17,748 nucleotides of DNA from assembly GCA_036260415.1 (NCBI GenBank), contig DASZZX010000310.1:1-17748 (forward strand). The letters run 5' to 3'. The stretch comes from DASZZX01 sp036260415. GTDB lineage: Bacteria > Actinomycetota > Nitriliruptoria > Nitriliruptorales > JAHWKO01. The position numbers and the translations under genes were made by a program. The notes under the pieces are model-generated. The model ran no database searches. It was not told the DNA's origin and was given only the letters and a program-made list of their open reading frames with translations. Below are positions 6,849 to 13,709 of this stretch, piece after piece. Numbering within the stretch: position 1 is the first letter of the stretch; each line of letters starts with the position of its first letter.

Positions 6849-7601
6849 GTGGAGAGCGGTGACGCGAGCGAAGCGGCGGTTGGTGTGCTGCAGGTCACAG
6901 GGTCGAGGACGAATTGCTACGTCGTCACGGACGGCGACGACGTGTGCCTGGTCGACACCGGCTACCCGCGGGACTTTGCCGCCGTCGTCGTCGCACTGGA
7001 GCGGCTCGGTCGCTCCGCGGCTGACGTCACCGCGGTGGCGTTGACCCACGCGCACGCCGACCACATCGGGTCCGCCGAGCGCTTCCGGACGGAGCACGGG
7101 GCGCAGGTTCACGCTCATGTGGAAGAGGCCGCGCACGCCCGCGGGGAGCGTGAGCAGCGGTTGTCGGACCGGTACCTGTTCTCCCGGCTGTGGTGGCCGA
7201 GGATGGCCTGCTTCGTCCTGAACGCTGTCCGGGCGGGTGCCTGGAAGGTCGATCACGTCCGCGAGGTCCGCACCTTCCAGGGGAGCACGGCGCCGCTGGA
7301 CGTGCCGGGGAGTCCGGTTGCGGTGTTCACTCCCGGACACACGTCGGGGCACTGCTGCTTCCACCTGCCGCACAGGGGAGCGCTGCTCACCGGTGATGCG
7401 CTCGTGACCCTCGATCCCCTCACGATGGAGCGGGGGCCCCGGTTGTTGTCCAGAGCGTTCCACCAGGACCACGAACAGGCCGTCCGCTCGCTCGAACGGC
7501 TGCGTCCGCTGGACGCGGAGATCATCCTGCCCGGACACGGCGAACCGTTTGAGGGATCACCGGCCGATGCGGTCGAGCAGGCATTGGCGACATCGACGTG
7601 A
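6849..7601 (+). CDS. Metallo-beta-lactamase-fold hydrolase
   Basis: The 250-residue protein has all metal motifs of the MBL fold. THAHADH (66-72) supplies His67, His69, Asp71 and His72; His164 lies in PGHTSGH; Asp183 in LTGDALV; and the final His230 in LPGHGEPF. This set supports a two-metal hydrolase. PGHTSGHCCFHLPHRGALLTGDAL is the layout of the broad glyoxalase-II-like branch rather than true beta-lactamases. The region 95-135 is an inserted helical segment with LWWPRMACFVLNAVRAG that may shape the substrate pocket. Its substrate, perhaps a thioester or lactone, cannot be read. The GTG start has GGGAG eight bases upstream. The gene converges with the FAH-family gene, 17 bases apart. Confidence 0.9.
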   Translation: MESGDASEAAVGVLQVTGSRTNCYVVTDGDDVCLVDTGYPRDFAAVVVALERLGRSAADVTAVALTHAHADHIGSAERFRTEHGAQVHAHVEEAAHARGEREQRLSDRYLFSRLWWPRMACFVLNAVRAGAWKVDHVREVRTFQGSTAPLDVPGSPVAVFTPGHTSGHCCFHLPHRGALLTGDALVTLDPLTMERGPRLLSRAFHQDHEQAVRSLERLRPLDAEIILPGHGEPFEGSPADAVEQALATST

Positions 7602-7618
7602 GCGTGCAGGACGGCTGT

Positions 7619-8620
7619 TCACCCGCCCTCGTAGACGTTGGTGAGCGTCCCGACCCGCTCCAGTTCGAGTTCCACGGTGTCGCCGGGGCGGACCCAGCGG
7701 TCGATCTCCAGACCGCAGCACCCCGGCACGGTGCCGGTCGCCAGGAGCTCGCCAGGCGACAGCGGCTCACCCATTGAGGCGTAGGCCACCATCTCCCCCA
7801 AGCTGTGCTGCATCCCGGCCGTCGTCCCCCGGCTCCACTCTTCGCCGTTCACACGCACGATCGCCGTGAGGTCGTCGATTCGAGGCAGGATCTCGTCCGG
7901 TGTGACCACGACCGACCCCATCGCGCTGGCGAAACCCTTCGACTTGACGGGACCCAATCGACCCTCGGTCATCTCCCGATGCTGCACGTCTCGGGCACTG
8001 ACGTCGTTGACGACGACGAAGCCGCCAACAGCGGCAAGTCCTTCGTCGGGTCCCGCATCACGCGCTGCCGAGGCGATGACGAGCCCGAGCTCCAACTCGT
8101 AGTCGAGCCGCTGCGAGTGGGCGGGCCACGGGATCGTGGCACCGTCGGGGTGGAAGGTCAGGTGGTTGCCGATGTAGTAGATGGGGTTTTCGTACCAGAT
8201 CCTGCCAGGACGCAGTCTCGGGAATGGCTTGCCGGTCACCCGTTCGTAGACCTCGATCGCCCCAAGGACAGGCGGCGAGAACTCGAGGCGGGCGATGCCC
8301 TTGGCGGCCCCCAGCATGTGGGTCTCCCACAGAGAGAAGTCCCTGAAGGACCGGGGTGCGAACGGAAGCATCGCGGCGGGATCGAACGTGGCAGAGAGGT
8401 CCTCGTCGCCCATGTCGTCCGCCAGTTGCTCGGCTTGTCCCCGGGCCCGGTCGCTGCCCAGGAGGGCGACCAGATCGCGTGCAACGGCCTTGAGGGTGTC
8501 GATTTGGGCGCCGCCATAGCCGGAGCGCTGCAGAGCAGGTACCAGTGGCACCCAGGCGTTCCCACGCTGGATCGCCACGCAACTGCCACCATCCGACAGT
8601 TTCACCGTACGGAACCGCAC
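7619..8620 (-). CDS. Fumarylacetoacetate hydrolase (FAH) family protein
   Basis: I choose the GTG at 8620, giving 333 residues, because AGGGG lies five to six bases before it and the product then starts MRFRTVKL as relatives do. An in-frame ATG at 8665 would add 15 residues but has no ribosome site. The catalytic core shows YYIGNHLTFHPDG (148-160) and YELELGLVI (174-182), with metal ligands Glu175 and Glu177. NDVSARDVQ (205-213) has Asp206, and GELLATGTVPG (290-300) is also present. Relatives hydrolyse carbon-carbon bonds in acylpyruvates or decarboxylate oxaloacetate, often in aromatic degradation. No pathway genes are adjacent, so the substrate is open. Its 3' end faces the MBL-fold gene. 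Confidence 0.92.
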   Translation of the reverse strand: MRFRTVKLSDGGSCVAIQRGNAWVPLVPALQRSGYGGAQIDTLKAVARDLVALLGSDRARGQAEQLADDMGDEDLSATFDPAAMLPFAPRSFRDFSLWETHMLGAAKGIARLEFSPPVLGAIEVYERVTGKPFPRLRPGRIWYENPIYYIGNHLTFHPDGATIPWPAHSQRLDYELELGLVIASAARDAGPDEGLAAVGGFVVVNDVSARDVQHREMTEGRLGPVKSKGFASAMGSVVVTPDEILPRIDDLTAIVRVNGEEWSRGTTAGMQHSLGEMVAYASMGEPLSPGELLATGTVPGCCGLEIDRWVRPGDTVELELERVGTLTNVYEGG

Positions 8621-9146
8621 GCGAGCCCCTACCTGCGACGCTCGAAAGCCGCCCGAGTCGGCCAACCTCGGTCACCGTCAGGCTGCCACTGTACGCAGCC
8701 TCTGCGCCGCACGAGGTGGGCGGCACGGTGGCGCTCGCCGTTCACGACTCGCATCTCACTGCGTCCGTCGGCAGTCTCCCCAGCCACCGGGATGGAGGGT
8801 ACTCGCAGCGCGCCATCGTCAGGCCCGCAGGACCTTCTGTAGGCCCGCTTGTCGGGTGGCTCGAACAGGACGAACGGCGGCCACAAGCTGTGCTGACATC
8901 GGTCAGGCCGTTTCCTCCCACGGCGTCGTGACCGTCCATGATGCACCCTGACGGCGCTTGCCGACGTGACGGCAGCGCCCGTGAGGGAGACTTCGTGCGC
9001 CCAGAACGCCAGAAGTCGGCTCGAACGAGCAGACGGTTCAGGTGGAGGGATCGGGGTGGCCTTGCGACCTTTCGATCCTCCGCACCCCTGCGGACGCGGC
9101 GTGATCGCGACACCGAGGGTTGCCAGCGGGCCGGACGCCGACTAAC
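8621..9146. other. Intergenic stretch without a recognised gene
   Basis: About 525 bp separate the minus-strand FAH-family gene from the ArsR gene. Open frames on both strands are Arg/Ser/Pro-rich and match nothing I recognise. A plus-strand frame from 8938 runs in phase into the ArsR gene, but its 73 extra residues are low-complexity and lie upstream of the ArsR promoter, so I do not accept it as an N-terminal extension. The promoter of the FAH gene must lie near the left end; I cannot pick it out with confidence. Confidence 0.6.
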
Positions 9147-9148
9147 CT
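9143..9148 (+). promoter_or_regulatory. Candidate -10 of the leaderless ArsR/SRPBCC operon
   Basis: TAACCT fits TANNNT and ends eight bases before the ATG at 9157, placing the transcription start at or within two bases of the start codon. There is no Shine-Dalgarno sequence before the ATG, as expected of a leaderless message. Its last two bases are part of the palindromic operator. Confidence 0.55.
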
Positions 9149-9166
9149 ACAACCATATGGTTGTAG
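9147..9166. promoter_or_regulatory. Perfect 20-bp palindromic operator over the ArsR start codon
   Basis: CTACAACCAT at 9147-9156 is followed directly by its exact reverse complement at 9157-9166. The right half begins with the ArsR start codon, and the left half overlaps the -10. A bound dimer would cover the transcription start. The obvious ligand is the ArsR protein itself; binding is inferred. Confidence 0.8.
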
Positions 9167-9531
9167 ATCCGCTGACCGACGAGGCCGTGGACCAGCTGTT
9201 CCACGCGCTGGCCGATGCCACCCGCCGCGACATCCTTCGCCGCTCCGTCGAGGGGGAGCTGTCGGTGTCGCGGCTGGCCCAGGCCTACCCCATGAGCTTC
9301 GCCGCGGTGCAAAAACACGTCGCGGTGCTGGAACGAGCCGGGCTGGTCAGCAAGGAGCGCCGCGGACGGGAGCAGCTGGTGTGCACCGACCCCGACGCCG
9401 TGGACCGGGCGCGGCAGGCCTTGGACGAGCTCGAGACGGCCTGGCGGGGACGGGTGGAGCGGATGTCCCACCTGCTCGGGTACGTCCCCGACCAGGAACA
9501 GAACGACCCGACGAGAGGACACGACCGATGA
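9157..9531 (+). CDS. ArsR-family winged-helix transcriptional regulator
   Basis: The 124-residue protein starts at the ATG at 9157, inside a palindromic operator and apparently without a leader. It begins with DQLFHALADATRRDILRR, the usual first helices of ArsR repressors. A winged helix-turn-helix follows at about 36-73 (LSVSRLAQAYPMSFAAVQKHVAVLERAGLVSKERRGREQ). The metal-binding Cys motif ELCVCDL of ArsR/SmtB sensors is absent, and the only cysteine is in LVCTDP, so a metal sensor is unlikely. The stop overlaps the start of the next gene as ATGA, so both are translated from one message. ArsR/SRPBCC pairs of this kind are common in actinobacteria. It probably represses its own operon; the inducer is unknown. 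Confidence 0.93.
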   Translation: MVVDPLTDEAVDQLFHALADATRRDILRRSVEGELSVSRLAQAYPMSFAAVQKHVAVLERAGLVSKERRGREQLVCTDPDAVDRARQALDELETAWRGRVERMSHLLGYVPDQEQNDPTRGHDR

Positions 9532-10013
9532 GCGTCACCAGCGTGGAGAAGGACTTCGACAACCTGGCCCTCACCCTGACCGCCGATTTCGACGCCCCGA
9601 TTGACCGGGTGTGGCGGCTGTGGGAGGACCGGCGGCTGCTGGAGCGCTGGTGGGGGCCGCCGACCTACCCGGCGACGTTCAGAAAGCACGACCTGATCCC
9701 CGGCGGTGACGTCACCTACTTCATGACCGGTCCGGACGGCGACCAGCACCACGGGTGGTGGCGGGTCACGTCGGTCAATCCGCCCAAGTCTCTGGAGTTC
9801 ACCGACGGCTTCGCCGACGAGGACGGGACGCCGACCGCCGACACGCCGGTCATGACGGTGCGGATGGAGCTCACTGAGCAGGACGGCGGGACCCGGATGG
9901 TGCTGCGATCAGGCTTCGACTCCCGCGAGGAGATGGATCAGCTGATCGAGATGGGCGCGGCGGAGGGCCTGCAGCAGTCGGTCGCCCAGATGGACGCCCT
10001 GCTCGCCGCCTGA
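9528..10013 (+). CDS. SRPBCC (AHSA1-like) domain protein, partner of ArsR
   Basis: The start is the ATG at 9528, which overlaps the ArsR stop by three bases and has GAGAGGA at 9513-9519. The 161-residue product shows a typical AHSA1-type fold: LTLTADFDAPIDRVWRLWEDRRLLERWWGPPTYPATF, then DVTYFMTGPDGDQHHGWWRVTSVNPPKSLEFTDGF, and a C-terminal helix EMGAAEGLQQSVAQMDALL. The WWGP motif is the family hallmark. These proteins bind hydrophobic ligands, and the tight coupling to ArsR suggests it acts on or buffers the compound that releases the repressor. It is only distantly similar to the SRPBCC protein at 1679-2140 and is not an obvious recent duplicate. Confidence 0.92.
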   Translation: MSVTSVEKDFDNLALTLTADFDAPIDRVWRLWEDRRLLERWWGPPTYPATFRKHDLIPGGDVTYFMTGPDGDQHHGWWRVTSVNPPKSLEFTDGFADEDGTPTADTPVMTVRMELTEQDGGTRMVLRSGFDSREEMDQLIEMGAAEGLQQSVAQMDALLAA

Positions 10014-10028
10014 CCAGCGGGGAGGCCG

Positions 10029-10047
10029 CCGACCCAAGCGAGGTCGG
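10029..10047. terminator. Candidate bidirectional hairpin between convergent genes
   Basis: CCGACC (10029-10034) and GGTCGG (10042-10047) form a six-pair stem with a seven-base loop. It lies in the 65-bp gap where the SRPBCC gene and the nitroreductase gene end facing each other. It lacks a T-tract, so intrinsic termination is uncertain. Confidence 0.35.
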
Positions 10048-10078
10048 AGCGAGGGGAGCCGGCGTGAGTGCATCCGGG

Positions 10079-10573
10079 TCAGCGGGTCGACGCCCCGCCG
10101 GCGCGGCGTAGTAGCAAGAAGTCGTCGACGCCGAAGATGCTGTGTACGAGCTGGTCCTTGGCTGGAAACAGGCCGTTGGCGTCACGCCGGGACACGATCT
10201 CGCGCCGTTCCACCTGGACGGTTTCGCCCTCATGCTCGATCGTGGCCGAGCCGCTCGCCAGGACGTTCTTGACCCAGTCGGCGTTGGGGCCGTACGGCAG
10301 CGCGATCACGAAGCCGTCCTCGATGGGCATCGCCGCCACAGGGGTCCGGTACGCGGTCCCGCTGGTCCGGCCGACGTGGTGGACCACCGAGGCGGACGCG
10401 CCGGGCTGCCCGGCGGTCGCCAGCACCCGCGGGTTGGTCGCCGCCCGGTTCAGCCGGCGGATCCGATCTTGCACCGGCCGGAACCTGGTCCGGAAAGCGG
10501 CTGCGAGCCCGAGCGCGAGCAGCCCGCCGACGACGGCCACGCCAACGACGACCTGGATGATCACCGTCCACAT
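10079..10573 (-). CDS. Deazaflavin (F420)-dependent nitroreductase family protein
   Basis: The 164-residue product has an N-terminal hydrophobic helix (about 3-26, VIIQVVVGVAVVGGLLALGLAAAF) followed by a Ddn-type split-barrel domain. Family motifs are VGRTSGTAYRTPV (67-79) and IALPYGPNADWVKNVLASG (90-108). Known members use reduced coenzyme F420 to reduce quinones, enones or nitroaromatics, and the N-terminal helix suggests a membrane-facing enzyme acting on lipophilic substrates. The ATG has AGGAG six bases upstream, and that site overlaps the stop of the dehydrogenase gene nine bases before it, so the two are co-translated. F420 dependence is from family knowledge, not visible in a single residue. 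Confidence 0.88.
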   Translation of the reverse strand: MWTVIIQVVVGVAVVGGLLALGLAAAFRTRFRPVQDRIRRLNRAATNPRVLATAGQPGASASVVHHVGRTSGTAYRTPVAAMPIEDGFVIALPYGPNADWVKNVLASGSATIEHEGETVQVERREIVSRRDANGLFPAKDQLVHSIFGVDDFLLLRRAGGASTR

Positions 10574-10582
10574 GAGGGGCTC

Positions 10583-11581
10583 CTAGATGGTGATGACGAC
10601 CTTGCCGCGGGCGTGGCCCTGGGCGAGGTACTCCATGGCGGCGCGGGTGTCGGCCAGCGGGTAGGTCCGGTCGATCACCGGTGTGACATTGCCGGACTCG
10701 ATCAGCGCCGAGAGCCTGTCGAGGTCCTCGTCGCGCCGCTGGGGTTGCAGCAGCGTCATGCGCTGGCTGATGAACGGGGCGACCACGAACATCCGCAGCA
10801 GCCGCGCGAAGGGGCCGAACCACAGGTGCTCCGGCTGCCCGAAGGAGGCGACATAGGTTGCCGTGGGCGCCATGACCCGTCGCCAGGCGCCCGGCGGGTG
10901 GTTGCCGACGTTGTCGAGCACGAGGTCGAAGCGCCGTGCCCCGCGGGTGGGGTCCTCACGGGTGTAGTCGATCACGTGGTCGGCGCCGATCGAGCGCACC
11001 AGGTCGACGTTGCGCGCGCTGCAGACGCCGGTGACCTCGGCTCCGGCTGCCTTGGCGATCTGCACGGCGAACGTGCCCACGCCGCCGGACGCGCCGTTGA
11101 TCACGACCCGCACGCCCGGCTGCAGCCGTCCGACGTCGTGCAGACCCCACAGGGCCGTGGTCGCCGCAAGGGGGACGGCAGCAGCCTCCTCGGCGGTGAG
11201 GCAGGCCGGCCGCGGTCGGATCGAATCCACGGAGACACGGACGTACTCGGCCACCGAGCCCAGCGCCAGCAGCTTGGTGCCCGGCAGGGTGTCGACACGG
11301 CCGTAGACGTCGTCACCCGGTCGGACGCCGGTCACGTTCTGACCGACGGCCTCGACCCGCCCGGCGAGGTCGGCGCCGATCCCGCTGACCTTCGGACGCA
11401 GCCCCAGCTCCTTCGGGCGCACCACGTAGGGCAGCCCGGTCATGAGGTGCCAGTCGTAGGGGTTGAGCGACGCCGCCTCCACGCGGACGAGCACGCCGTC
11501 GTCGCCGACGTCCGGAATCTCGAGGTCGCGCAGCTCCAGCACGTCCGCGGAGCCGTAGCGGTCGAACACAATTGCCTTCAT
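10583..11581 (-). CDS. Medium-chain NAD(P)-dependent dehydrogenase/quinone oxidoreductase
   Basis: The 332-residue protein is a medium-chain dehydrogenase/reductase of the quinone-oxidoreductase branch. The N-terminal GroES-like part runs MKAIVFDRYGSADVLEL to VRPGDDVYG; the cofactor fold has NGASGGVGTFAVQIAK at 162-177. The Cys and His ligands of the catalytic zinc are missing (SLNPYDWHLMTG replaces the zinc Cys region), so it is a zinc-free member. Such enzymes reduce quinones or the double bond of enones with NADPH. The ATG at 11581 has GAGGAGG eight to ten bases upstream. It is the first gene of a unit with the nitroreductase and lies downstream of a TetR gene and its tandem operators. A role in clearing electrophilic or quinone-like compounds is a reasonable inference. 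Confidence 0.92.
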   Translation of the reverse strand: MKAIVFDRYGSADVLELRDLEIPDVGDDGVLVRVEAASLNPYDWHLMTGLPYVVRPKELGLRPKVSGIGADLAGRVEAVGQNVTGVRPGDDVYGRVDTLPGTKLLALGSVAEYVRVSVDSIRPRPACLTAEEAAAVPLAATTALWGLHDVGRLQPGVRVVINGASGGVGTFAVQIAKAAGAEVTGVCSARNVDLVRSIGADHVIDYTREDPTRGARRFDLVLDNVGNHPPGAWRRVMAPTATYVASFGQPEHLWFGPFARLLRMFVVAPFISQRMTLLQPQRRDEDLDRLSALIESGNVTPVIDRTYPLADTRAAMEYLAQGHARGKVVITI

Positions 11582-11617
11582 GCGGGTCGCCCTCCTCGGG
11601 GAGTAGCCCCGGGTATG

Positions 11618-11650
11618 TCGTACGGCGTAAGGTAACCATACGTCGTAAGG
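11618..11650. promoter_or_regulatory. Tandem TetR-type operators
   Basis: Two 15-bp near-palindromes lie with centres 18 bp apart at 11625 and 11643. The right copy (11636-11650) follows CCnTACGnCGTAnGG. The left (11618-11632) differs from it at the first base only. They share TACGnCGTA. The right copy fills the spacer between -35 and -10 and the left covers -10 and the start point, so binding should block RNA polymerase. A related site lies at the TetR gene itself. Confidence 0.75.
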
Positions 11651-11657
11651 CTGTCAA
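11629..11657 (-). promoter_or_regulatory. Sigma-70-type promoter of the dehydrogenase/nitroreductase unit
   Basis: On the minus strand TTGACA (11657 to 11652), a 17-bp spacer and TACCTT (11634 to 11629) form a strong promoter. Transcription would start near 11622, about 40 bases before the ATG at 11581. A five-pair hairpin (11597-11611) sits in the leader next to the ribosome site. Confidence 0.75.
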
Positions 11658-11699
11658 GGCAGCGCAACGGGGACGGGAACGATCCTGGCCCGACTGGGT

Positions 11700-12407
11700 T
11701 CAGGCGCTCGCGCGCCGCTGCTCCAGGCCGTCGAGGATCAGGTCGAGCCCGAACTCGAACTCGGCCTGGTCGTCGCACCAGCCCAGCGTGGAGTCCGGGT
11801 CGTCGTGGCTGATCTCGCCCAGCATCCCGACCAGGTGCGGGAACCGCTCGGCCATCTGCTCGAGCATGGCGAGGGTCTGTTCGTCGCCGCCGTCGGGGTC
11901 GTCCGGCTCGAACAGCTCCTGCGTGAAGCCGAGTGCGCGGCTGCCCAGCGTGTGCAGGGCGTGGTGGGCGAGGTCGTAGGAGAACCCGCCGGCCCGGAAG
12001 ATCCCGAGCAGGCCGTCGAAGTAGCCGATGATCGCGGGGCTGATCGCCGTGCGCGTCTGAAGGATGCGGGGTGCCCAGGGGTGGCGCAGCAGCACGCCCC
12101 GCGCCGCCAGGATCCGCGCCCGCATCGCCGCCTGCCAGTCGTCGGCAGCGGAGGGGACGTCAGCCTGGTCCAGTGTGTCGTCGACCTCGAGGACGATCAG
12201 GTCGACCAGCCCGTCCAAGAGCGCCTGCTTGTTGGCGACGTGGTGGTAGAGCGACATCGCCTCCACACCGAGCTCCTGGGCGAGCCGGCGCATCGTCAGT
12301 GCCTCGATCCCGTCGCGGTCCGCCAGCGCCACCGCGGCGCGCAGCACCCGCGCCCGGCTGAGGGGGACGCGGGGCGCCGTCTGGGGTTGCACCTCGGTCC
12401 CGGCCAT
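11700..12407 (-). CDS. TetR-family transcriptional regulator
   Basis: The 235-residue protein has the TetR DNA-binding domain at about 16-66: LSRARVLRAAVALADRDGIEALTMRRLAQELGVEAMSLYHHVANKQALLDGLVD. The Leu-Tyr-His-His-Val-Ala-Asn-Lys segment is the recognition helix. The C-terminal part resembles the tetracycline-repressor-like ligand domain (helices around PRILQTRTAISPAIIGYFDGLLGIFRAGGF). I place the start at the ATG at 12407, with GGGAGA about ten bases upstream. An in-frame ATG at 12437 is possible if the message is leaderless, because TAGGCT sits at the right distance. The gene lies 118 bp upstream of the dehydrogenase gene on the same strand. Tandem operators there and a related site at its own start suggest it represses both. 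Confidence 0.92.
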   Translation of the reverse strand: MAGTEVQPQTAPRVPLSRARVLRAAVALADRDGIEALTMRRLAQELGVEAMSLYHHVANKQALLDGLVDLIVLEVDDTLDQADVPSAADDWQAAMRARILAARGVLLRHPWAPRILQTRTAISPAIIGYFDGLLGIFRAGGFSYDLAHHALHTLGSRALGFTQELFEPDDPDGGDEQTLAMLEQMAERFPHLVGMLGEISHDDPDSTLGWCDDQAEFEFGLDLILDGLEQRRASA

Positions 12408-12433
12408 TTCGATGCGCTCTCCCGTGGCAGTTC

Positions 12434-12448
12434 CCATACAGGGTAAGC
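12434..12448. promoter_or_regulatory. Third TetR-type operator at the tetR-family gene
   Basis: CCATACAGGGTAAGC keeps the half-sites CCATAC and GTAAG of the operator at 11636-11650 and matches it at 11 of 15 positions. It overlaps candidate -10 elements for the TetR gene (TAGGCT and TACCCT on the minus strand), which fits autoregulation at lower affinity. Confidence 0.5.
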
Positions 12449-12936
12449 CTAGAGGCCCGTTTCCGAGCGACTGTCGGGGCATGCTCCGGCCGACCGGAGA
12501 CCCAGCCAACCTCTCGGAGAAAGTCGCCGGGACGCCAGGCCCTCTTGCGACCAACCCGATCACTACCCGGTGGTGTTCGAGACGACCGCGTGCGGAGTAG
12601 TGGAGTATGCGGATCAGCCGGGGGCCGACGACGCCCCACGAACACCCAAACAGCGTGAGGGTAGACAGGCGGGTTCCAACGGAACGGCACTCCGCGATAT
12701 TGACCGCCTCCGCTGAAGCCGTGGTGATGCGGCCTGCTGGTGGTGGCCGACGTCGGTAGAACCGCCCGGAACGCGCCAGAGGATGGCGGTGCGGTCGAAG
12801 GTGATCTCGTCGAGAAGGTCCGGGAGGTCGGGGTTAGGTTCGGCGAGGTCGTACTCGTTGGGAACTTGACGTTCCGGTCTCGCCACCGAGTGTGATCGGC
12901 GCCCCAACCTTCTCGGTCTCCGTGCAGTCCGCATCC
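12449..12936. other. Intergenic stretch with one coding-like fragment
   Basis: About 490 bp lie between the TetR promoter and the PadR stop. No complete gene is visible. On the minus strand a run at roughly 12762-12865 reads VPNEYDLAEPNPDLPDLLDE followed by ITFDRTAILWRVPGG, with balanced protein-like composition, but it has no start, ribosome site or family that I recognise. It may be a gene remnant. Confidence 0.45.
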
Positions 12937-13617
12937 TCAGGAGCGGGTCCGCGTCTGGCTCTTGGGGGGTTTGGAGATGTCTTTGAGTGGTTCGTAGGGG
13001 GTGTCGACTGGAAGTTGGCTGATCTTTTCGAGAGCCCTCTTGTTCTTGTCCTCGGAGGGCGTGAGGTCGTCCCAGGCCTCGATCTCTGCGAGGCTGCGTT
13101 CGGACCATGCCTCTACGGTGTTGAGGAGGCTGATGAAGAAGTCGACCGCCAGGGCTCTGATGTAGACCTGGTCTTGGGTGACGTTGATGCCGTCGAGGAA
13201 CTCTTGTTTGACTTCGCCGGCGAATCGGAGCATCTCTTGAGCATCGGCGCGAACCTGTTTGAGAGTGCCGATGATTTCCTCTTGGGTGCCCAGGGGAGCA
13301 ACGAAGAGGCGCAGCATCGCCTCGAAGTCCATTGCGAACGGCGAGATCGGCGTTCCCAGCCACTCCCGTAGCGCTTGCTTGCCGTCTTCGGTGATCGAGT
13401 AGACCGTTCGGGACCTCTTTCCGGTGTACTCCTTCGTGCCCTCGAGCAGTCCCATCGAGGAGAGCCGTTTCACTTCTCGGTAGATGGCACTCTCGGCCCG
13501 AGGCCAGACGTACCGGAAGTAGCGCACGCGTTGCTCAGCTAGCTCGTAGGCGGACCAGGGCCGCACCGCTACCTGAGCCAGCACCGCATACGAAGTGGTC
13601 GTCAGCCGATCTTCCAT
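12937..13617 (-). CDS. PadR-family transcriptional regulator
   Basis: I place the start at the ATG at 13617, where AAGGA lies five bases upstream; a second ATG at 13623 abuts its AAGG and is less likely. The 226-residue product has the PadR winged helix at about 1-85: LTTTSYAVLAQVAVRPWSAYELAEQ, then YFRYVWPRAESAIYREVKRLSSMGLLEG and the wing GKRSRTVYSITEDGKQALREWL. A helical C-terminal half (about 105-200) fits the dimerisation domain of the longer PadR subgroup, and a basic tail KPPKSQTRTRS ends the protein. It diverges from a flavin monooxygenase gene. Two copies of CTCCA-N3-TGGAG in the shared promoter are its likely binding sites. PadR repressors usually respond to phenolic or other toxic compounds; the inducer here is unknown. 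Confidence 0.92.
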   Translation of the reverse strand: MEDRLTTTSYAVLAQVAVRPWSAYELAEQRVRYFRYVWPRAESAIYREVKRLSSMGLLEGTKEYTGKRSRTVYSITEDGKQALREWLGTPISPFAMDFEAMLRLFVAPLGTQEEIIGTLKQVRADAQEMLRFAGEVKQEFLDGINVTQDQVYIRALAVDFFISLLNTVEAWSERSLAEIEAWDDLTPSEDKNKRALEKISQLPVDTPYEPLKDISKPPKSQTRTRS

Positions 13618-13625
13618 CTCCATCC

Positions 13626-13654
13626 TTGACTTGCTCCACTTTGGAGTATATATT
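13626..13654 (+). promoter_or_regulatory. Sigma-70-type promoter of the monooxygenase operon
   Basis: TTGACT (13626-13631), a 17-bp spacer and TATATT (13649-13654) form a near-consensus promoter. Transcription would start near 13661, leaving about 49 bases to the ATG at 13710. Both PadR-type palindromes overlap it. Confidence 0.75.
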
Positions 13655-13672
13655 GCTCCAATGTGGAGTATA
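13631..13672. repeat. Tandem PadR-type operators, 22-bp period
   Basis: Two 20-bp copies of TTGCTCCAnnnTGGAGTATA lie at 13631-13650 and 13653-13672, differing only in the three central bases. Each contains the inverted repeat CTCCA-N3-TGGAG. The 22-bp spacing is close to two helical turns, so dimers would bind on one face. The first copy fills the spacer of the monooxygenase promoter and the second covers its -10 and start point, while both also lie just upstream of the PadR gene. Confidence 0.8.
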
Positions 13673-13709
13673 GGCGATCCGGCGGCGCCGGATCCACGAA
13701 GGGGACGAC

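Noticed and set aside
8938..9156. N-terminal extension of the ArsR protein by 73 residues
   Set aside because: Low-complexity Arg-rich sequence upstream of the -10 and operator; ArsR homologues start at the 9157 methionine.
10142..11635. 497-codon plus-strand open frame opposite the nitroreductase and dehydrogenase genes
   Set aside because: It mirrors the codon structure of the real minus-strand genes and has an Asp/His/Gln/Arg-rich composition with no fold.
12614..13363. 249-codon minus-strand frame overlapping the PadR gene
   Set aside because: Mostly a shifted shadow of PadR; only the short run at 12762-12865 looks protein-like and is reported separately.
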